Shown here one piece after another: positions 18,114 to 26,626 of a DNA stretch of 64,000 nt. The position numbers were made by a program, and so were the translations under genes. The notes beneath the pieces were generated by a model. That model was not told the origin of the DNA and did not search any database. It worked only from the letters and a program-made list of their open reading frames with translations. Within the stretch, counting starts at the first letter, position 1. Every line of letters starts with the position of its first letter. The stretch lies in the NCBI GenBank assembly GCA_903837785.1, contig CAILVY010000051.1, positions 48,166 through 112,165 on the forward strand. The letters run 5' to 3'. Source of the DNA: Candidatus Hydrogenedentota bacterium. Its GTDB lineage: Bacteria; Hydrogenedentota; Hydrogenedentia; Hydrogenedentales; CAILVY01.

Positions 18114-20543
18114 TTACGGCTTCGTCACGCCCAACGCCAGGCGCGGGAGAATGCTGCGCGCTTCTTCGGACCGGTAATTGAACACGGCAAAACCGCCGGT
18201 GTTCAGGCGGCGGGTGATGCCGATCTGATCGATGAGCCGCACGGCGTCGGGGCCGCCGGGCCATGTGCTGAGCCCGATGCCCGGATAAAGCGCCGCCTTG
18301 CCGCGCCACGCCATCTGCTGCTTCACGATGTTCTCAAACTGGCCGTTCCAGGGCGTGTAGTCCATGGGACACACGAAATCCAGATAGCCTTTCTCGCACC
18401 ACGTGCGCCAATCCTGGCCGATGGTGTCGCGGTGCTGCGGCCAGTTCATGTAGACGGCCGCGGAGATTTCGACCTTGGGCCGCAGCGTGCGCGCCGCCGC
18501 GCTCACCGCGCCCACGACCGTCGTTATCTGCGCGCGCCGGAACTCGAGCCATTTCGCACGCAGCGCGTCGTCCTTCTCGATGCCCCCCGGCCAGCTCGCC
18601 ACTTTCTTGCCGAGGCCCTTCTCGAAGCGTTCGCGGCATCCGGGGCAGTAGCAGGCGCGCGCGTCGGGATAGCGGATGTAATCAAGATGCAGGCCCGCAA
18701 CGTCGTACTTCCTCAGAACTTCGATCAAGGCGTCGATTTCGAGCTTCTGGTTCGCGGGATGCGACGGGCAGAGCCAGTCATCCTTGGCCGATCCGTCCGC
18801 GCGGACCTGGGTGCGGCCTTCCGACTTCATGCGCTGGCGCAAGGCCGCGGGCGCATTGCCGCCCAGGTTCCAGCATACTTTCCAGACGTGGCACTTGATC
18901 CCGTACTGCTTGCAGGCCGCCGTACAGGCCGCCAGGGCGTCTCCGCGCTCTTTCACGAGCCACGAGGTGGGCAACACCTCGCTCGGGTAATACGCGCAGC
19001 CGCCCCAAAGCATGTTCGGAATGACGTCCGTGAACCCGTGGGCGGCCAGGCGCTTGATCGCCTCGTCCCACGGCAGGCCGCTGACGCCGTACGCATCGTG
19101 GCACCAGAAGAGACGGCGCTCCTTCTGCTTCGGCGCCTGCGCGGCGCAGTACGCATCCACGAAGCGCTCCCGCGCCTCGATCGCCATCGCGGCGGCATCC
19201 AGGTTCTCTTCCTTCTTCAGCGCCTGCTGGGCGCGCGCACGCGCCCCGGCCGCGTCCGCAAGCAGTTGCTTCACCCGCGCCGAACCCGCGCCGGCGAGGC
19301 CGCCGGCCGCCGCATCGCAGGACGAATACGGCCCGAGGGCGTTTCCCTGGCCGGTCTGCCACGCGGCGGCTACGGCCGCACTTCCGGGCACGGCGTGCTC
19401 GATCATGGCCAGGAGGAGCAGGCGTTTGTTCGCAGGGTCATCCTTGAGCAGCACGTGCGTCATGTGAATGCCCTGCCTGGACGCCAGGATCGCGGCCTTG
19501 CCGGTGGATGCGCCCTGTTCGTCGCACCACATCGCGGCCACCTGCGCGCGCTTCTTGACGGGCGCCGCGTCCGCGACGATCGCGGAGGCTTGCGCCGCCA
19601 CGGCAGGCAGCCCCGGCAGAGCCCCCCCGGAACGGCGTATCGACGCGTACTGGCCGGGGCGCGACTGCGGAACGGCCTTGCCCTGCTGAATGCCCATCAG
19701 CGACTGCAGCGGCGCCGGAATTGCGTAGAACGTGATGAGCTTGCCCCCCTTGCCGGAAAAATCCGCCAACGCCTTTGACGCCGCCGCGGGCAACACCGGA
19801 TTGAACGGGAGGATCACGAGCTTCTTCCCGGCCAGGCGCTTCGACGAAAGATCCACGTCGCTCAGCGGCGTGAAAGGCAGGCCCAGATCATCCAGGAAAT
19901 GGGCCAGGGTTTGCGCCTGATCACGAATGGCGGCGGCGTCGCCCGGATTCCGCACCGCGGCATAGTCCCCGAGCAGCAGCACAATCGGGGATTCGGCCGG
20001 AATCGTTCCAAAACCGGTGACGTGAAACTCCGTGTCGGCGCTGGCCAGGCGCCACGCCCCAATCCGGACGGCATCGATAGCGTTCCAGCCGTTCGGAGCC
20101 CCTTCTCTCCCCATGTCACAGCGGTCGGCCCGGATCTCGGTCCATCGCCCCGCCTCCACGAAGAACGGCATCGTGAACCAGCCGCTGCCGCTGCGCAAGT
20201 AAAGCGTGAACTCCAGAACGGGCGAGGGATCCGCACAGTACATTTGAAAGCGGAGCCCGCGCACGCCCGAGAGATCCAGGGCGGCCGCGCGCGTCCAGGA
20301 GGCGCGCTCGAAATCGGTCCCCGAGAAGTTGCATGGCATGTGCCAGATGACGCGCCCGCCCGCCTCGCCTGCCGAGGCCGCCGCCGTCTCGTTCATCGGC
20401 GCCCACGCGGCGCCATCCCCGCGTTCGAGCGCGGAGAGCACCGGATAGTCTGCCGCGGGAGCAGCGGGCGGGGCGGCGGCGTGCGCGCTCAGACAAAGAA
20501 CGGCGACCAGCACGCCGTGAAGAAGGGCACTGCGAAAGATCAT
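18114..20543 (-). CDS. Secreted GHL10-type (DUF187) glycosidase-like protein
   Basis: 809 residues from the ATG at 20543, with a signal peptide (about 1-22). The first 200 residues are a beta-sandwich-like region (LRFQMYCADPSPVLEFTLYL), then a ThuA/glutamine-amidotransferase-like stretch (IVLLLGDYAAVRNPGD, KKLVILPFNPVLP). The last 370 residues are a TIM barrel of the family-10-like group GHL10: GFTDVIPNMLWGG, GIKCHVWKVCWNLG, the hallmark LHLDYIRYPD, a CYCPGCRERF zinc-like pair, and VCPMDYTPW near the end. Related proteins act on polysaccharides, but no substrate is established here. A 50-residue gene sits five bases upstream. Confidence 0.82.
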   Translation of the reverse strand: MIFRSALLHGVLVAVLCLSAHAAAPPAAPAADYPVLSALERGDGAAWAPMNETAAASAGEAGGRVIWHMPCNFSGTDFERASWTRAAALDLSGVRGLRFQMYCADPSPVLEFTLYLRSGSGWFTMPFFVEAGRWTEIRADRCDMGREGAPNGWNAIDAVRIGAWRLASADTEFHVTGFGTIPAESPIVLLLGDYAAVRNPGDAAAIRDQAQTLAHFLDDLGLPFTPLSDVDLSSKRLAGKKLVILPFNPVLPAAASKALADFSGKGGKLITFYAIPAPLQSLMGIQQGKAVPQSRPGQYASIRRSGGALPGLPAVAAQASAIVADAAPVKKRAQVAAMWCDEQGASTGKAAILASRQGIHMTHVLLKDDPANKRLLLLAMIEHAVPGSAAVAAAWQTGQGNALGPYSSCDAAAGGLAGAGSARVKQLLADAAGARARAQQALKKEENLDAAAMAIEARERFVDAYCAAQAPKQKERRLFWCHDAYGVSGLPWDEAIKRLAAHGFTDVIPNMLWGGCAYYPSEVLPTSWLVKERGDALAACTAACKQYGIKCHVWKVCWNLGGNAPAALRQRMKSEGRTQVRADGSAKDDWLCPSHPANQKLEIDALIEVLRKYDVAGLHLDYIRYPDARACYCPGCRERFEKGLGKKVASWPGGIEKDDALRAKWLEFRRAQITTVVGAVSAAARTLRPKVEISAAVYMNWPQHRDTIGQDWRTWCEKGYLDFVCPMDYTPWNGQFENIVKQQMAWRGKAALYPGIGLSTWPGGPDAVRLIDQIGITRRLNTGGFAVFNYRSEEARSILPRLALGVTKP

Positions 20544-20547
20544 GAGG

Positions 20548-20700
20548 CTAAGAACTCTTCTTGATGATCTCGTCCACTTCCGCGAGGATCCTCTGCAGGA
20601 TTTCCTTGCGATGCTCCTCGGAAACCTTGTAGTGCTGCGCGTGTTCGAGAAGATCAATCGTGCGCAGCGCCACTTGATAGGCGAAATCACTGACTTTCAT
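20548..20700 (-). CDS. Small conserved-looking protein, 50 residues
   Basis: MKVSDFAYQV to IIKKSS, 50 residues, mostly helical and charged (two amphipathic helices separated by YKVSEEH). ACGGAG lies about eight bases before the ATG at 20700. The stop is four bases from the start of the GHL10-like gene, so the two are probably translated from one message. No domain was recognised. It could be a small regulatory or helix-hairpin protein. Confidence 0.6.
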   Translation of the reverse strand: MKVSDFAYQVALRTIDLLEHAQHYKVSEEHRKEILQRILAEVDEIIKKSS

Positions 20701-21041
20701 GATGCATTCTCCGTAGTCCGCCGTGAGTCTAGCGGAACGATGCATGGAATGTACCGCAATCCATCCCGTGCGCGTCAAGCGCGGCATCACTTCGATCTGC
20801 GTTCGTGTCGGCCACGAAACAGGGCCGCGGGCGGGATCGCAGGAAGATCACACACGGATTACGCTGATGGCACGGATTGGCGCATGGGAAAGAAATCGTG
20901 ATGATTCAAACCAGGTCAATCCGAGTAATCCGTGTTTAGCCCGTCTCATGTTTCGCGCCACGCGGCCTCAGCGCCCTTCTGGACACTGCGGGCGGGCATC
21001 GGGTACGCTATAGCCCCTGCAATCATCGTAAGGAATCTCCC
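20701..21041. other. Intergenic region with a palindromic element
   Basis: 341 bases between the divergent small gene and the DUF89 gene. Apart from the nested inverted repeat at 20852-20935 and the TAAGGA ribosome-binding site of the DUF89 gene at 21029-21034, nothing else was recognised; no good housekeeping promoter was seen. Confidence 0.5.
20852..20935. repeat. Nested inverted repeat (candidate palindromic repetitive element)
   Basis: ACACGGATTAC at 20852-20862 is the exact reverse complement of GTAATCCGTGT at 20925-20935. Inside it, CGGATTG at 20873-20879 is the reverse complement of CAATCCG at 20917-20923. The repeated word CGGATT suggests a REP-like family built from a short unit. 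Dispersal in the genome cannot be seen from one copy. Confidence 0.65.
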
Positions 21042-21914
21042 GTGAAAGCCACCCTCGACTGCCTCGAATGCATTGTCACACAAGCCCTGCGCGCAGCGCG
21101 GCGCGCCACGAACGACGAAGCCGCCCAACGGCGCATCCTCGATGAGGTGATGCGGCGCATCCCCGCCATGAGCCTGAACGAGTCGCCGGCATCGCTCTCG
21201 CTGGCGGCCTACGGCGTCACCACCGCCGAAACCGGCGTTGCCGATCCGTATCGCGAAGCTAAGCGCGAACAGAACGCCATGGCGCTCGAACTCGAGGAGG
21301 AGCTGCGCGCCCTGGTCCGCGAAAGCGATGATCCGCTGGACGCGGCACTGCATCTGGCGGCCGCGGGGAACGTCATCGACCTGGGCACGATGCACGCCCA
21401 GGAGATCGACATTCACGAGGCAATCGCGCAAGTGATGCGCGAGCGCTTCGCCATCGATCATTCGGGCGCATTCCGCGACGCCCTCGCGCGCTGCAAGGAC
21501 CTGCTCTTCCTCCTGGACAACGCGGGCGAAATCGTGTTCGACAAGATCCTCATCGAGGAACTGCTCAAGCACACGCGCGTGACCGCGGTGGTGAAGGCGG
21601 GCCCCATCATCAATGACGCCCTCATGGAAGACGCGGAACAAGCCGGCATCACCGCGCTGTGCGAGGTGATTGACAACGGCGGCGCCTTCGTGGGAAGCCC
21701 GCTGCACCTCGTGCCCGAGCGCTTTCTCGAGCGCATGCGCCGCGCGGACATCATCCTCGGCAAGGGCCAGGGCAACTACGAAACCGTGGACGAGTTCCCC
21801 GGGGACGTCTTCCTCATCCTCCGGGCAAAGTGCCACGTCGTCGCCCGGCACATGGGCGTAAAGTTCGGACAGGTGGGCCTGATCTCGACCCGAGTCCGCG
21901 AGGCCGCCCTTTGA
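21042..21914 (+). CDS. DUF89 family protein (ARMT1-like metal-dependent phosphatase fold)
   Basis: 290 residues, GTG start with TAAGGA seven bases upstream. It begins MKATLDCLECIVTQALRAA, the N-terminal helix with two Cys typical of bacterial DUF89 proteins, and contains LFLLDNAGEIVFDK (Asp-Asn active-site loop), VKAGPIINDALMEDA, and the GKGQGNYETV motif near the C-terminus. The family comprises metal-dependent phosphatases proposed to remove damaged phosphometabolites; in bacteria the substrate is not established. Its stop abuts the stop of fabG on the other strand with no bases between. Confidence 0.9.
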   Translation: MKATLDCLECIVTQALRAARRATNDEAAQRRILDEVMRRIPAMSLNESPASLSLAAYGVTTAETGVADPYREAKREQNAMALELEEELRALVRESDDPLDAALHLAAAGNVIDLGTMHAQEIDIHEAIAQVMRERFAIDHSGAFRDALARCKDLLFLLDNAGEIVFDKILIEELLKHTRVTAVVKAGPIINDALMEDAEQAGITALCEVIDNGGAFVGSPLHLVPERFLERMRRADIILGKGQGNYETVDEFPGDVFLILRAKCHVVARHMGVKFGQVGLISTRVREAAL

Positions 21915-22649
21915 TCACATGCCCAATCCGCCGTCGACGCAGAGGACGGCGCCGGTGATGTAGGCGGCAGCGTCGGAGGCAAGGAAGGCGACGGCCTCGG
22001 CAACGTCCTGCGGCGTGCCCGCGCGATGGAGCGGAATGCGGTCCAGCGCCAACTGCACGGACTTCTCGTCCATCCCCGCGGTCATGTCCGTCTGAATGTA
22101 GCCGGGCGCCACCGCGTTCACGGTGATGTTCCGCGAGGCCACTTCCTGCGCATACGCCTTCGTGAATCCGATCAGGCCGGCCTTGGCGGAGGCATAGTTC
22201 GTTTGCCCGCCCTGCCCGTGAAGGCCGACGACGGAACTGAGATTGATGATCCGGCCGTAGCGTTGCTTGATCATGCCGCGCGCGGCGGCGCGGCACGTGT
22301 AAAACGCGCCCGTGAGGTTGGCCTGCAAAACTTCCGACCAGTGCTCGTTCTTCATGCGCATCAAGAGCCCATCATGCGTGAGCCCGGCGTTGTTCACGAG
22401 AATGCTGATGGGGCCCAGGTCCTGCGTGATGCGCTGGACGAGCGCGTCAACGGACTCGGCGCTGGCCACATCGCAGGCATATCCGCGCGCGCCACTCCCT
22501 ATTGCGGCGGCCGCCTCTTCCGCCGTTTCGGCGTTGCGCCCGCAAAGCGCCACCGCGGCGCCTTCGCGCGCGAGCAGCTCCGCGCAGGCGCGCCCGATGC
22601 CGCGCGTGCCGCCGGTCACAAGCGTCACTTTGTTGTCGAAGCGATTCAT
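21915..22649 (-). CDS. fabG: 3-oxoacyl-[acyl-carrier-protein] reductase
   Basis: 244 residues, short-chain dehydrogenase fold. It reduces beta-ketoacyl-ACP with NADPH in fatty-acid elongation. TGGTRGIG (12-19) is the nucleotide-binding loop, NNAG at 86-89, and the catalytic Ser139, Tyr152 and Lys156 are in place (NLSSVVG, YASAK). The C-terminal YITGAVLCVDGGLGM is typical of FabG. It is the last gene of the DUF177-rpmF-plsX-fabD-fabG operon, 61 bases after fabD. No acpP follows, unlike the usual arrangement. Confidence 0.95.
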   Translation of the reverse strand: MNRFDNKVTLVTGGTRGIGRACAELLAREGAAVALCGRNAETAEEAAAAIGSGARGYACDVASAESVDALVQRITQDLGPISILVNNAGLTHDGLLMRMKNEHWSEVLQANLTGAFYTCRAAARGMIKQRYGRIINLSSVVGLHGQGGQTNYASAKAGLIGFTKAYAQEVASRNITVNAVAPGYIQTDMTAGMDEKSVQLALDRIPLHRAGTPQDVAEAVAFLASDAAAYITGAVLCVDGGLGM

Positions 22650-22710
22650 GAACTCCCCCGTGTTTGACGGAGACGTGTTGCCGGGGCCGGGCCCAATCCG
22701 AATCGATCTA

Positions 22711-23631
22711 TTATTCCGAAACCGATTCCGGCGAGCAAGCTTCGCTCAGCAGGCGCTGCACGTCGTCGAGGTTTCCCGCCGGAGACACGCGCGGCGCGCC
22801 CGGAATGCGCTTGGCCAGCCCCTTGAGCACGCCGCCGGGCCCGATCTCGAGGGCCTGTCCCGCCGGGTCGAAGCACTGCATGACCTGCGTCCAGCGCACG
22901 GGCCGCACCAGTTGCACGGAGAGCAGCCCGCGGATCTGGTCGGGATCGCGTTCCTCCCGGCCGGTGACCGAGGAGATAAAGCGCGTCCGGGGGGGAAGAA
23001 ACGGCACAGCCTCAAGCACCGCCCTGAGCCGCTCCGCCGCGTCCCGCATGAATTCGGAGTGAAAAGGCCCGGAAACCTTCAGCGGCATGACACGCTTGGC
23101 GCCCGCGGCTTTCAGCAACTCCGCGGCCGCTTCGAGCGGCGCACTCGCGCCGGTGATTATCGTCTGATCCGGCGTATTGTAATTCGCGACTTGCACCCCC
23201 TCGGGCAGCACGGCATCGATCGCTTCGGGTGCCAGCCCCATCACGGCCGCCATCCCGCCCTCGGGCACCTCTTCGCTCATGAGCCGGGCGCGCTCCTGGG
23301 TGAAGCGCAGGGCGTCCGCGAAATCGCACGCGCCCGCCACGACAAGCGCCGGGATCTCGCCCAGGCTGTGTCCCGCGCAGGCACTCGGCACGACGCCCAG
23401 CGCCGCCAGGTGCGCCGCGATGGCCACCTCAACCGTGAGCAGCGCGGGCTGGGCATGCCGGGTCAGGCCGATCGTCTCTTCCTCGCCGGTGAACATGCAC
23501 TCGAGAAAACCCTCGGGCGTGAGCGTTGCGGCCTGATCAAAGATGGCGCGCGCGGCCGGAGACTGTTCGTAGAAGTCGCTGCCCATGCCCGGCCGCTGGC
23601 TTCCCTGGCCGGGAAAGAGGAAGAGGCTCAT
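22711..23631 (-). CDS. fabD: Malonyl-CoA--ACP transacylase
   Basis: 306 residues. It moves malonyl groups from CoA to ACP. It starts MSLFLFPGQGSQ, has the nucleophile motif GHSLGE with Ser89, the conserved Arg in FTQERARLM and the His of GPFHSEFM. The ATG at 23631 overlaps the plsX stop as ATGA and has GGAG eight bases upstream; a GTG three codons earlier is less likely. Position between plsX and fabG matches the common bacterial cluster. Confidence 0.95.
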   Translation of the reverse strand: MSLFLFPGQGSQRPGMGSDFYEQSPAARAIFDQAATLTPEGFLECMFTGEEETIGLTRHAQPALLTVEVAIAAHLAALGVVPSACAGHSLGEIPALVVAGACDFADALRFTQERARLMSEEVPEGGMAAVMGLAPEAIDAVLPEGVQVANYNTPDQTIITGASAPLEAAAELLKAAGAKRVMPLKVSGPFHSEFMRDAAERLRAVLEAVPFLPPRTRFISSVTGREERDPDQIRGLLSVQLVRPVRWTQVMQCFDPAGQALEIGPGGVLKGLAKRIPGAPRVSPAGNLDDVQRLLSEACSPESVSE

Positions 23632-24668
23632 TCCGGGCACTCCGCCGGGGGGGGGTCAGGAGCGGCCCCCTGCGCAGAGCGCAGCCGTTCCATGTTCTCG
23701 CGGATGTGCTCGTTGAGCTTGTTTTCAAAGGCGACGCGCGCCCCGTGAATGGCATTGGCCACGCCGCGCGGCGAACTCGCGCCGTGGATGATGATCACGA
23801 TGCCGTTGACGCCCAGCAGCGGGGCGCCGGGGTATTCATTGGGATCAATCGTCTGCTTGAGGGCCAGCAGCGACTTGCGCGCGAGCACGGCGCCAATCTT
23901 GCTCATGGACGAACTCTCGAGCTTCTCGCGCATCAGCTTCGCCATGAGCCCCGCCACCGCCTCGCTCGTCTTCAGGATCATGTTGCCCACGAACCCGTCG
24001 CACACCACGACATCGGCTTCGCCCTGGTACATGGCGCGGGGCTCGATGTTGCCCATGAAGTTGATGTGCGGCGCGGCGCTCAGGCTCTGATAGGCCTCCT
24101 TGGCCACCTGGCCGCCCTTGCCCACCTCTTCGCCGATATTGAGCAGGCCCACGCGCGGCGTTTCCACGCCGAGCGCGTAATGGGAATACGCGATGCCCAT
24201 CTCCGCGAACTCGCACAGCTGCCGCGTCGAGCAATCCACGTTCGCACCCAAATCAATGAGCACGACCCGGCCCTTGGCCGTGGGCAGGCACTGGCACATG
24301 GCCGAACGCGAAACCCCCTTCAGCGGTCCCAGGATCGTCCGGGCCGACACCACGACCGCGCCGGTATTCCCTGCGCTTACGACGGCGTCCGCCTTGTCCT
24401 CTTTGATGAGGCGCATGGCCACCGGCATCGAAGCGTCGCGTTTCCGGCGCACGGCCATCACCGGCGGCTCATTCATTTGAATGGCCTCCGAGGCATGCAC
24501 CACCGACACCGCTCCCCGCTTCGGATGTTTGGCAAGTATTTCGTTCAGGACGGCCTCGTTCCCGACCAGGAGGATTTCGGTATCGCTCTCAAGGCTCGCC
24601 GCAACGGCGCCTTCCACCTCGACGTCGGGGGCGCGGTCAGATCCCATCGCATCAACAGCGATTCGCAT
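23628..24668 (-). CDS. plsX: Phosphate acyltransferase PlsX
   Basis: 346 residues. It converts acyl-ACP to acyl-phosphate for phospholipid synthesis, acting as a peripheral membrane enzyme. It begins MRIAVDAMGSDRAP, and includes SAGNTGAVV, LIDLGANVDC, LLNIGEEVGKG, CDGFVGNMILKTSEA and GAPLLGVNGI, all standard PlsX segments. The Pro-rich C-terminal 20 residues are an extra tail. It lies between rpmF and fabD. Confidence 0.97.
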   Translation of the reverse strand: MRIAVDAMGSDRAPDVEVEGAVAASLESDTEILLVGNEAVLNEILAKHPKRGAVSVVHASEAIQMNEPPVMAVRRKRDASMPVAMRLIKEDKADAVVSAGNTGAVVVSARTILGPLKGVSRSAMCQCLPTAKGRVVLIDLGANVDCSTRQLCEFAEMGIAYSHYALGVETPRVGLLNIGEEVGKGGQVAKEAYQSLSAAPHINFMGNIEPRAMYQGEADVVVCDGFVGNMILKTSEAVAGLMAKLMREKLESSSMSKIGAVLARKSLLALKQTIDPNEYPGAPLLGVNGIVIIIHGASSPRGVANAIHGARVAFENKLNEHIRENMERLRSAQGAAPDPPPAECPE

Positions 24669-24692
24669 GGATCATCTCCGCTGAAGGCGCTC

Positions 24693-24875
24693 TCAGTCTT
24701 CTTTCAGGTTGACCCGCAGGCGTCCACGATAGTGGCCGCACTTCGGGCATACCCGGTGCCGGACCGTCTTCTCGCCGCAATCCGGGCAGTCGATCAGGGT
24801 GGCAGCCGTCAAGGCGTGGTGAGAACGGCGCATGTCACGCTTCGTCTTACCCGTTTTTCTCTTTGGTACTGGCAC
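24693..24875 (-). CDS. rpmF: 50S ribosomal protein L32
   Basis: 60 residues, MPVPKRKTGKTKRDMRRSHH at the N-terminus, as in all L32 proteins. Cys30, Cys33, Cys43 and Cys46 form the zinc ribbon of the C-plus type. It lies four bases after the DUF177 gene and 24 bases before plsX. Confidence 0.98.
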   Translation of the reverse strand: MPVPKRKTGKTKRDMRRSHHALTAATLIDCPDCGEKTVRHRVCPKCGHYRGRLRVNLKED

Positions 24876-24879
24876 GCGC

Positions 24880-25476
24880 TCACTCCTTTGTCCGTTTCGG
24901 GGCCAGATCGGGAAACAATTCCGCTAATCCCGCCAGCCCTTGGTTCGAGCCGAATTCCTTGTCGCCTGCTTCCCGGCAACTGCACTGCTCAACATTGCGG
25001 TTCACACCGCACGAGGGGCACAGCCCCTGACAGTCCGGGCGGCAGATAAACTTCACCGGCGCCGCCAGCGCCGCCTCTTCCCAGACCTGAGGCGCCAGGT
25101 CTATCTCGGCGCCCTCGAAGAAGAAACGCTCCTCGGCCTCCTCTTCGAGCGCCACTTCCGCTTCTACTGTCCCTTCATCGCTGTCCGCATCGCTGGAAAT
25201 GGGCGCGCCTCCCTCCGTAAAGATCCATGCGACCTCGACTTCGAAGGGAGACCGGGCCTCAACCAGACACCGGTCACAGGGATGCACAAAAACTCCGCTT
25301 ACCCGCCCCTGGAAGAGGAACCCCCCTCCCATAGGCAGCATAACCCCTTGCAGGACAACCCGTTCCAGAGGCAAGGCCTCGGCGCCATGGGGCTGCAGCA
25401 GCCGCGCATCGGCCTCGGCCGCCACCCGGAAACCTAGTTCCGAGACGCTCGATAGGGGTATCTTGAGGCTATCCAC
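24880..25476 (-). CDS. yceD: DUF177 (YceD) family protein, rRNA-associated
   Basis: 198 residues from a GTG at 25476, chosen because AAGG lies about ten bases upstream and because family proteins start near this point; the open frame continues further upstream with unrelated low-complexity sequence. The C-terminal CRPDCQGLCPSCGVN plus CSC is the Cys-rich signature of the family, and DRCL earlier completes it. YceD homologues are linked to 23S rRNA maturation or stability and regularly precede rpmF, as here. Acidic stretches in the middle are typical. Confidence 0.9.
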   Translation of the reverse strand: MDSLKIPLSSVSELGFRVAAEADARLLQPHGAEALPLERVVLQGVMLPMGGGFLFQGRVSGVFVHPCDRCLVEARSPFEVEVAWIFTEGGAPISSDADSDEGTVEAEVALEEEAEERFFFEGAEIDLAPQVWEEAALAAPVKFICRPDCQGLCPSCGVNRNVEQCSCREAGDKEFGSNQGLAGLAELFPDLAPKRTKE

Positions 25477-25548
25477 ATTCCGGTTACCTTGCCACAACAC
25501 GGGCAATTTTACGCAGTTTATCAAATGAATCCACCATGAGTCAAACCG

Positions 25549-25640
25549 GTTCCCCCCCGCGCCCACGGGCCGGGCGGCCGCATGGGTGGAAAGGGACTGG
25601 GTGACGCCGTTCCCCCCCCGCGCGCAGGGGCCGGGCGCCA
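25549..25640. repeat. Imperfect 32-base direct repeat, two copies 60 bases apart
   Basis: Copy one spans 25549-25580 and copy two 25609-25640. Both begin GTTCC followed by a run of C, then a GC-rich block ending in GGGCCGGGCG. They differ by one base in the length of the C-run and by a few substitutions. Confidence 0.55.
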
Positions 25641-25784
25641 CGCCGGGAACTCCGAAACCCCCGAGGGCGCCATCGCCGGGAGCGGAGGAGGCGCGCCGGG
25701 TTCACCCCCGGCAATCGTGCCTCGCGTAGCAGGTATACATTTCTATTCAACAGAAACAACCTCGAAGGCGATTCGCATCCCGGA

Positions 25785-26087
25785 GATCATTTCACGGCGC
25801 GCGATGATCCTCGCGCGATGCGCCCGCAGAAAAATCTCGCTCCGTGATCTTCGCGATTCGCCTGAAGTTGATCACGCGAAGCATCGCTGCGCGGAGATTC
25901 TGCATCGGATGCGGCGTTCCGATCTGCCTGGCGCGCATGCGCATAAACGGGCAAAAACTTTCTCGGACGATCATAAATTGCCGGAAAAAAGATCCGAATT
26001 CTGCTTCCTTCAAATCTTCGCACGAAGATCCCGCGCGCGCCGCGGAGCGCCTGGCACGGCAGATCTCCACGCGATCTCCGCGCGATC
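25785..26087. other. Dense cluster of GATC sites
   Basis: GATC occurs at 25785, 25806, 25846, 25870, 25921, 25969, 25991, 26027, 26062, 26073 and 26084: eleven sites in 303 bases, where about one is expected at this base composition. Three belong to the 11-bp tandem repeat. No exact DnaA box was found. Function unknown. Confidence 0.6.
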
Positions 26088-26094
26088 TCCGCGC
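26062..26094. repeat. Tandem repeat, three 11-bp units
   Basis: GATCTCCACGC (26062-26072) followed by two exact copies of GATCTCCGCGC (26073-26083, 26084-26094). The unit is about one helical turn long, so each GATC faces the same side of the helix. Confidence 0.8.
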
Positions 26095-26626
26095 GCGGCC
26101 ACATGCATTTCATGCCCGTTTTTATTGGTCTGAACACACGTGTGAATGCGTGGCGCACGCGCGTGCTTGCGCCGGCGATATGCGCGTGACGGAAGGGCGC
26201 ATACTGAGCAAGCGGGCAAAAGAAGAATAAGCAAAAAAAACGCTTGCATTTTCTGCATTTGTTTGTTACACGAATTCCGCTGAAAAGTTGAATCGTGAAC
26301 AAGGAAACGAGAACTGACCAGAAACAACGCGGTGTGCGCGCGCCCATGGCGATGCGAACACGCTGCCTCGAAGCCAGAACACTCCGCGACGCGATGGCAA
26401 CGGACACGGCGCGTGAGATTACGCTTCGGGCATAGTTGAAACGGAAGCATGGCACTGTACTAAGAATGCAGGGGGCCATCCCGTTACACCGGACTTTCGC
26501 GGGGGCATCCCGCAAAAGGGTTTCCCGTGCATGTGGCACGGGGGCCGGTGGGTCGCGGCCTGTCGCCGCGTAGAATGCCCATCGGGAATGTGGTAGTCAG
26601 GTGTAGGAATGTGAAAGGAGAGAACC

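Larger units (their letters stand above)
25477..26626. other. Long region without a recognisable gene
   Basis: 1,150 bases between DUF177 and the histone-like gene. Open frames exist in several phases but none has recognisable similarity or a good start site. Seen here: an imperfect 32-base direct repeat (25549-25580 and 25609-25640), a dense GATC cluster (25785-26087), an 11-bp tandem repeat (26062-26094), an AT-rich stretch (about 26216-26300) with an A-run, and a stem with CCCGTGC (26524-26530) against GCACGGG (26536-26542) near the downstream end. Base composition is lower in GC than the flanks between about 25730 and 26300. Confidence 0.6.

Noticed and set aside
25787..26539. 250-codon minus-strand open frame in the gene-free region
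   Set aside because: No domain, no ribosome-binding site, irregular composition and overlap with the repeats; treated as chance.
25477..26626. Replication origin
   Set aside because: GATC density and an AT-rich stretch suggest it, but no exact DnaA box was found and no dnaA, dnaN or gidA gene is nearby. Kept only as a GATC-cluster finding.
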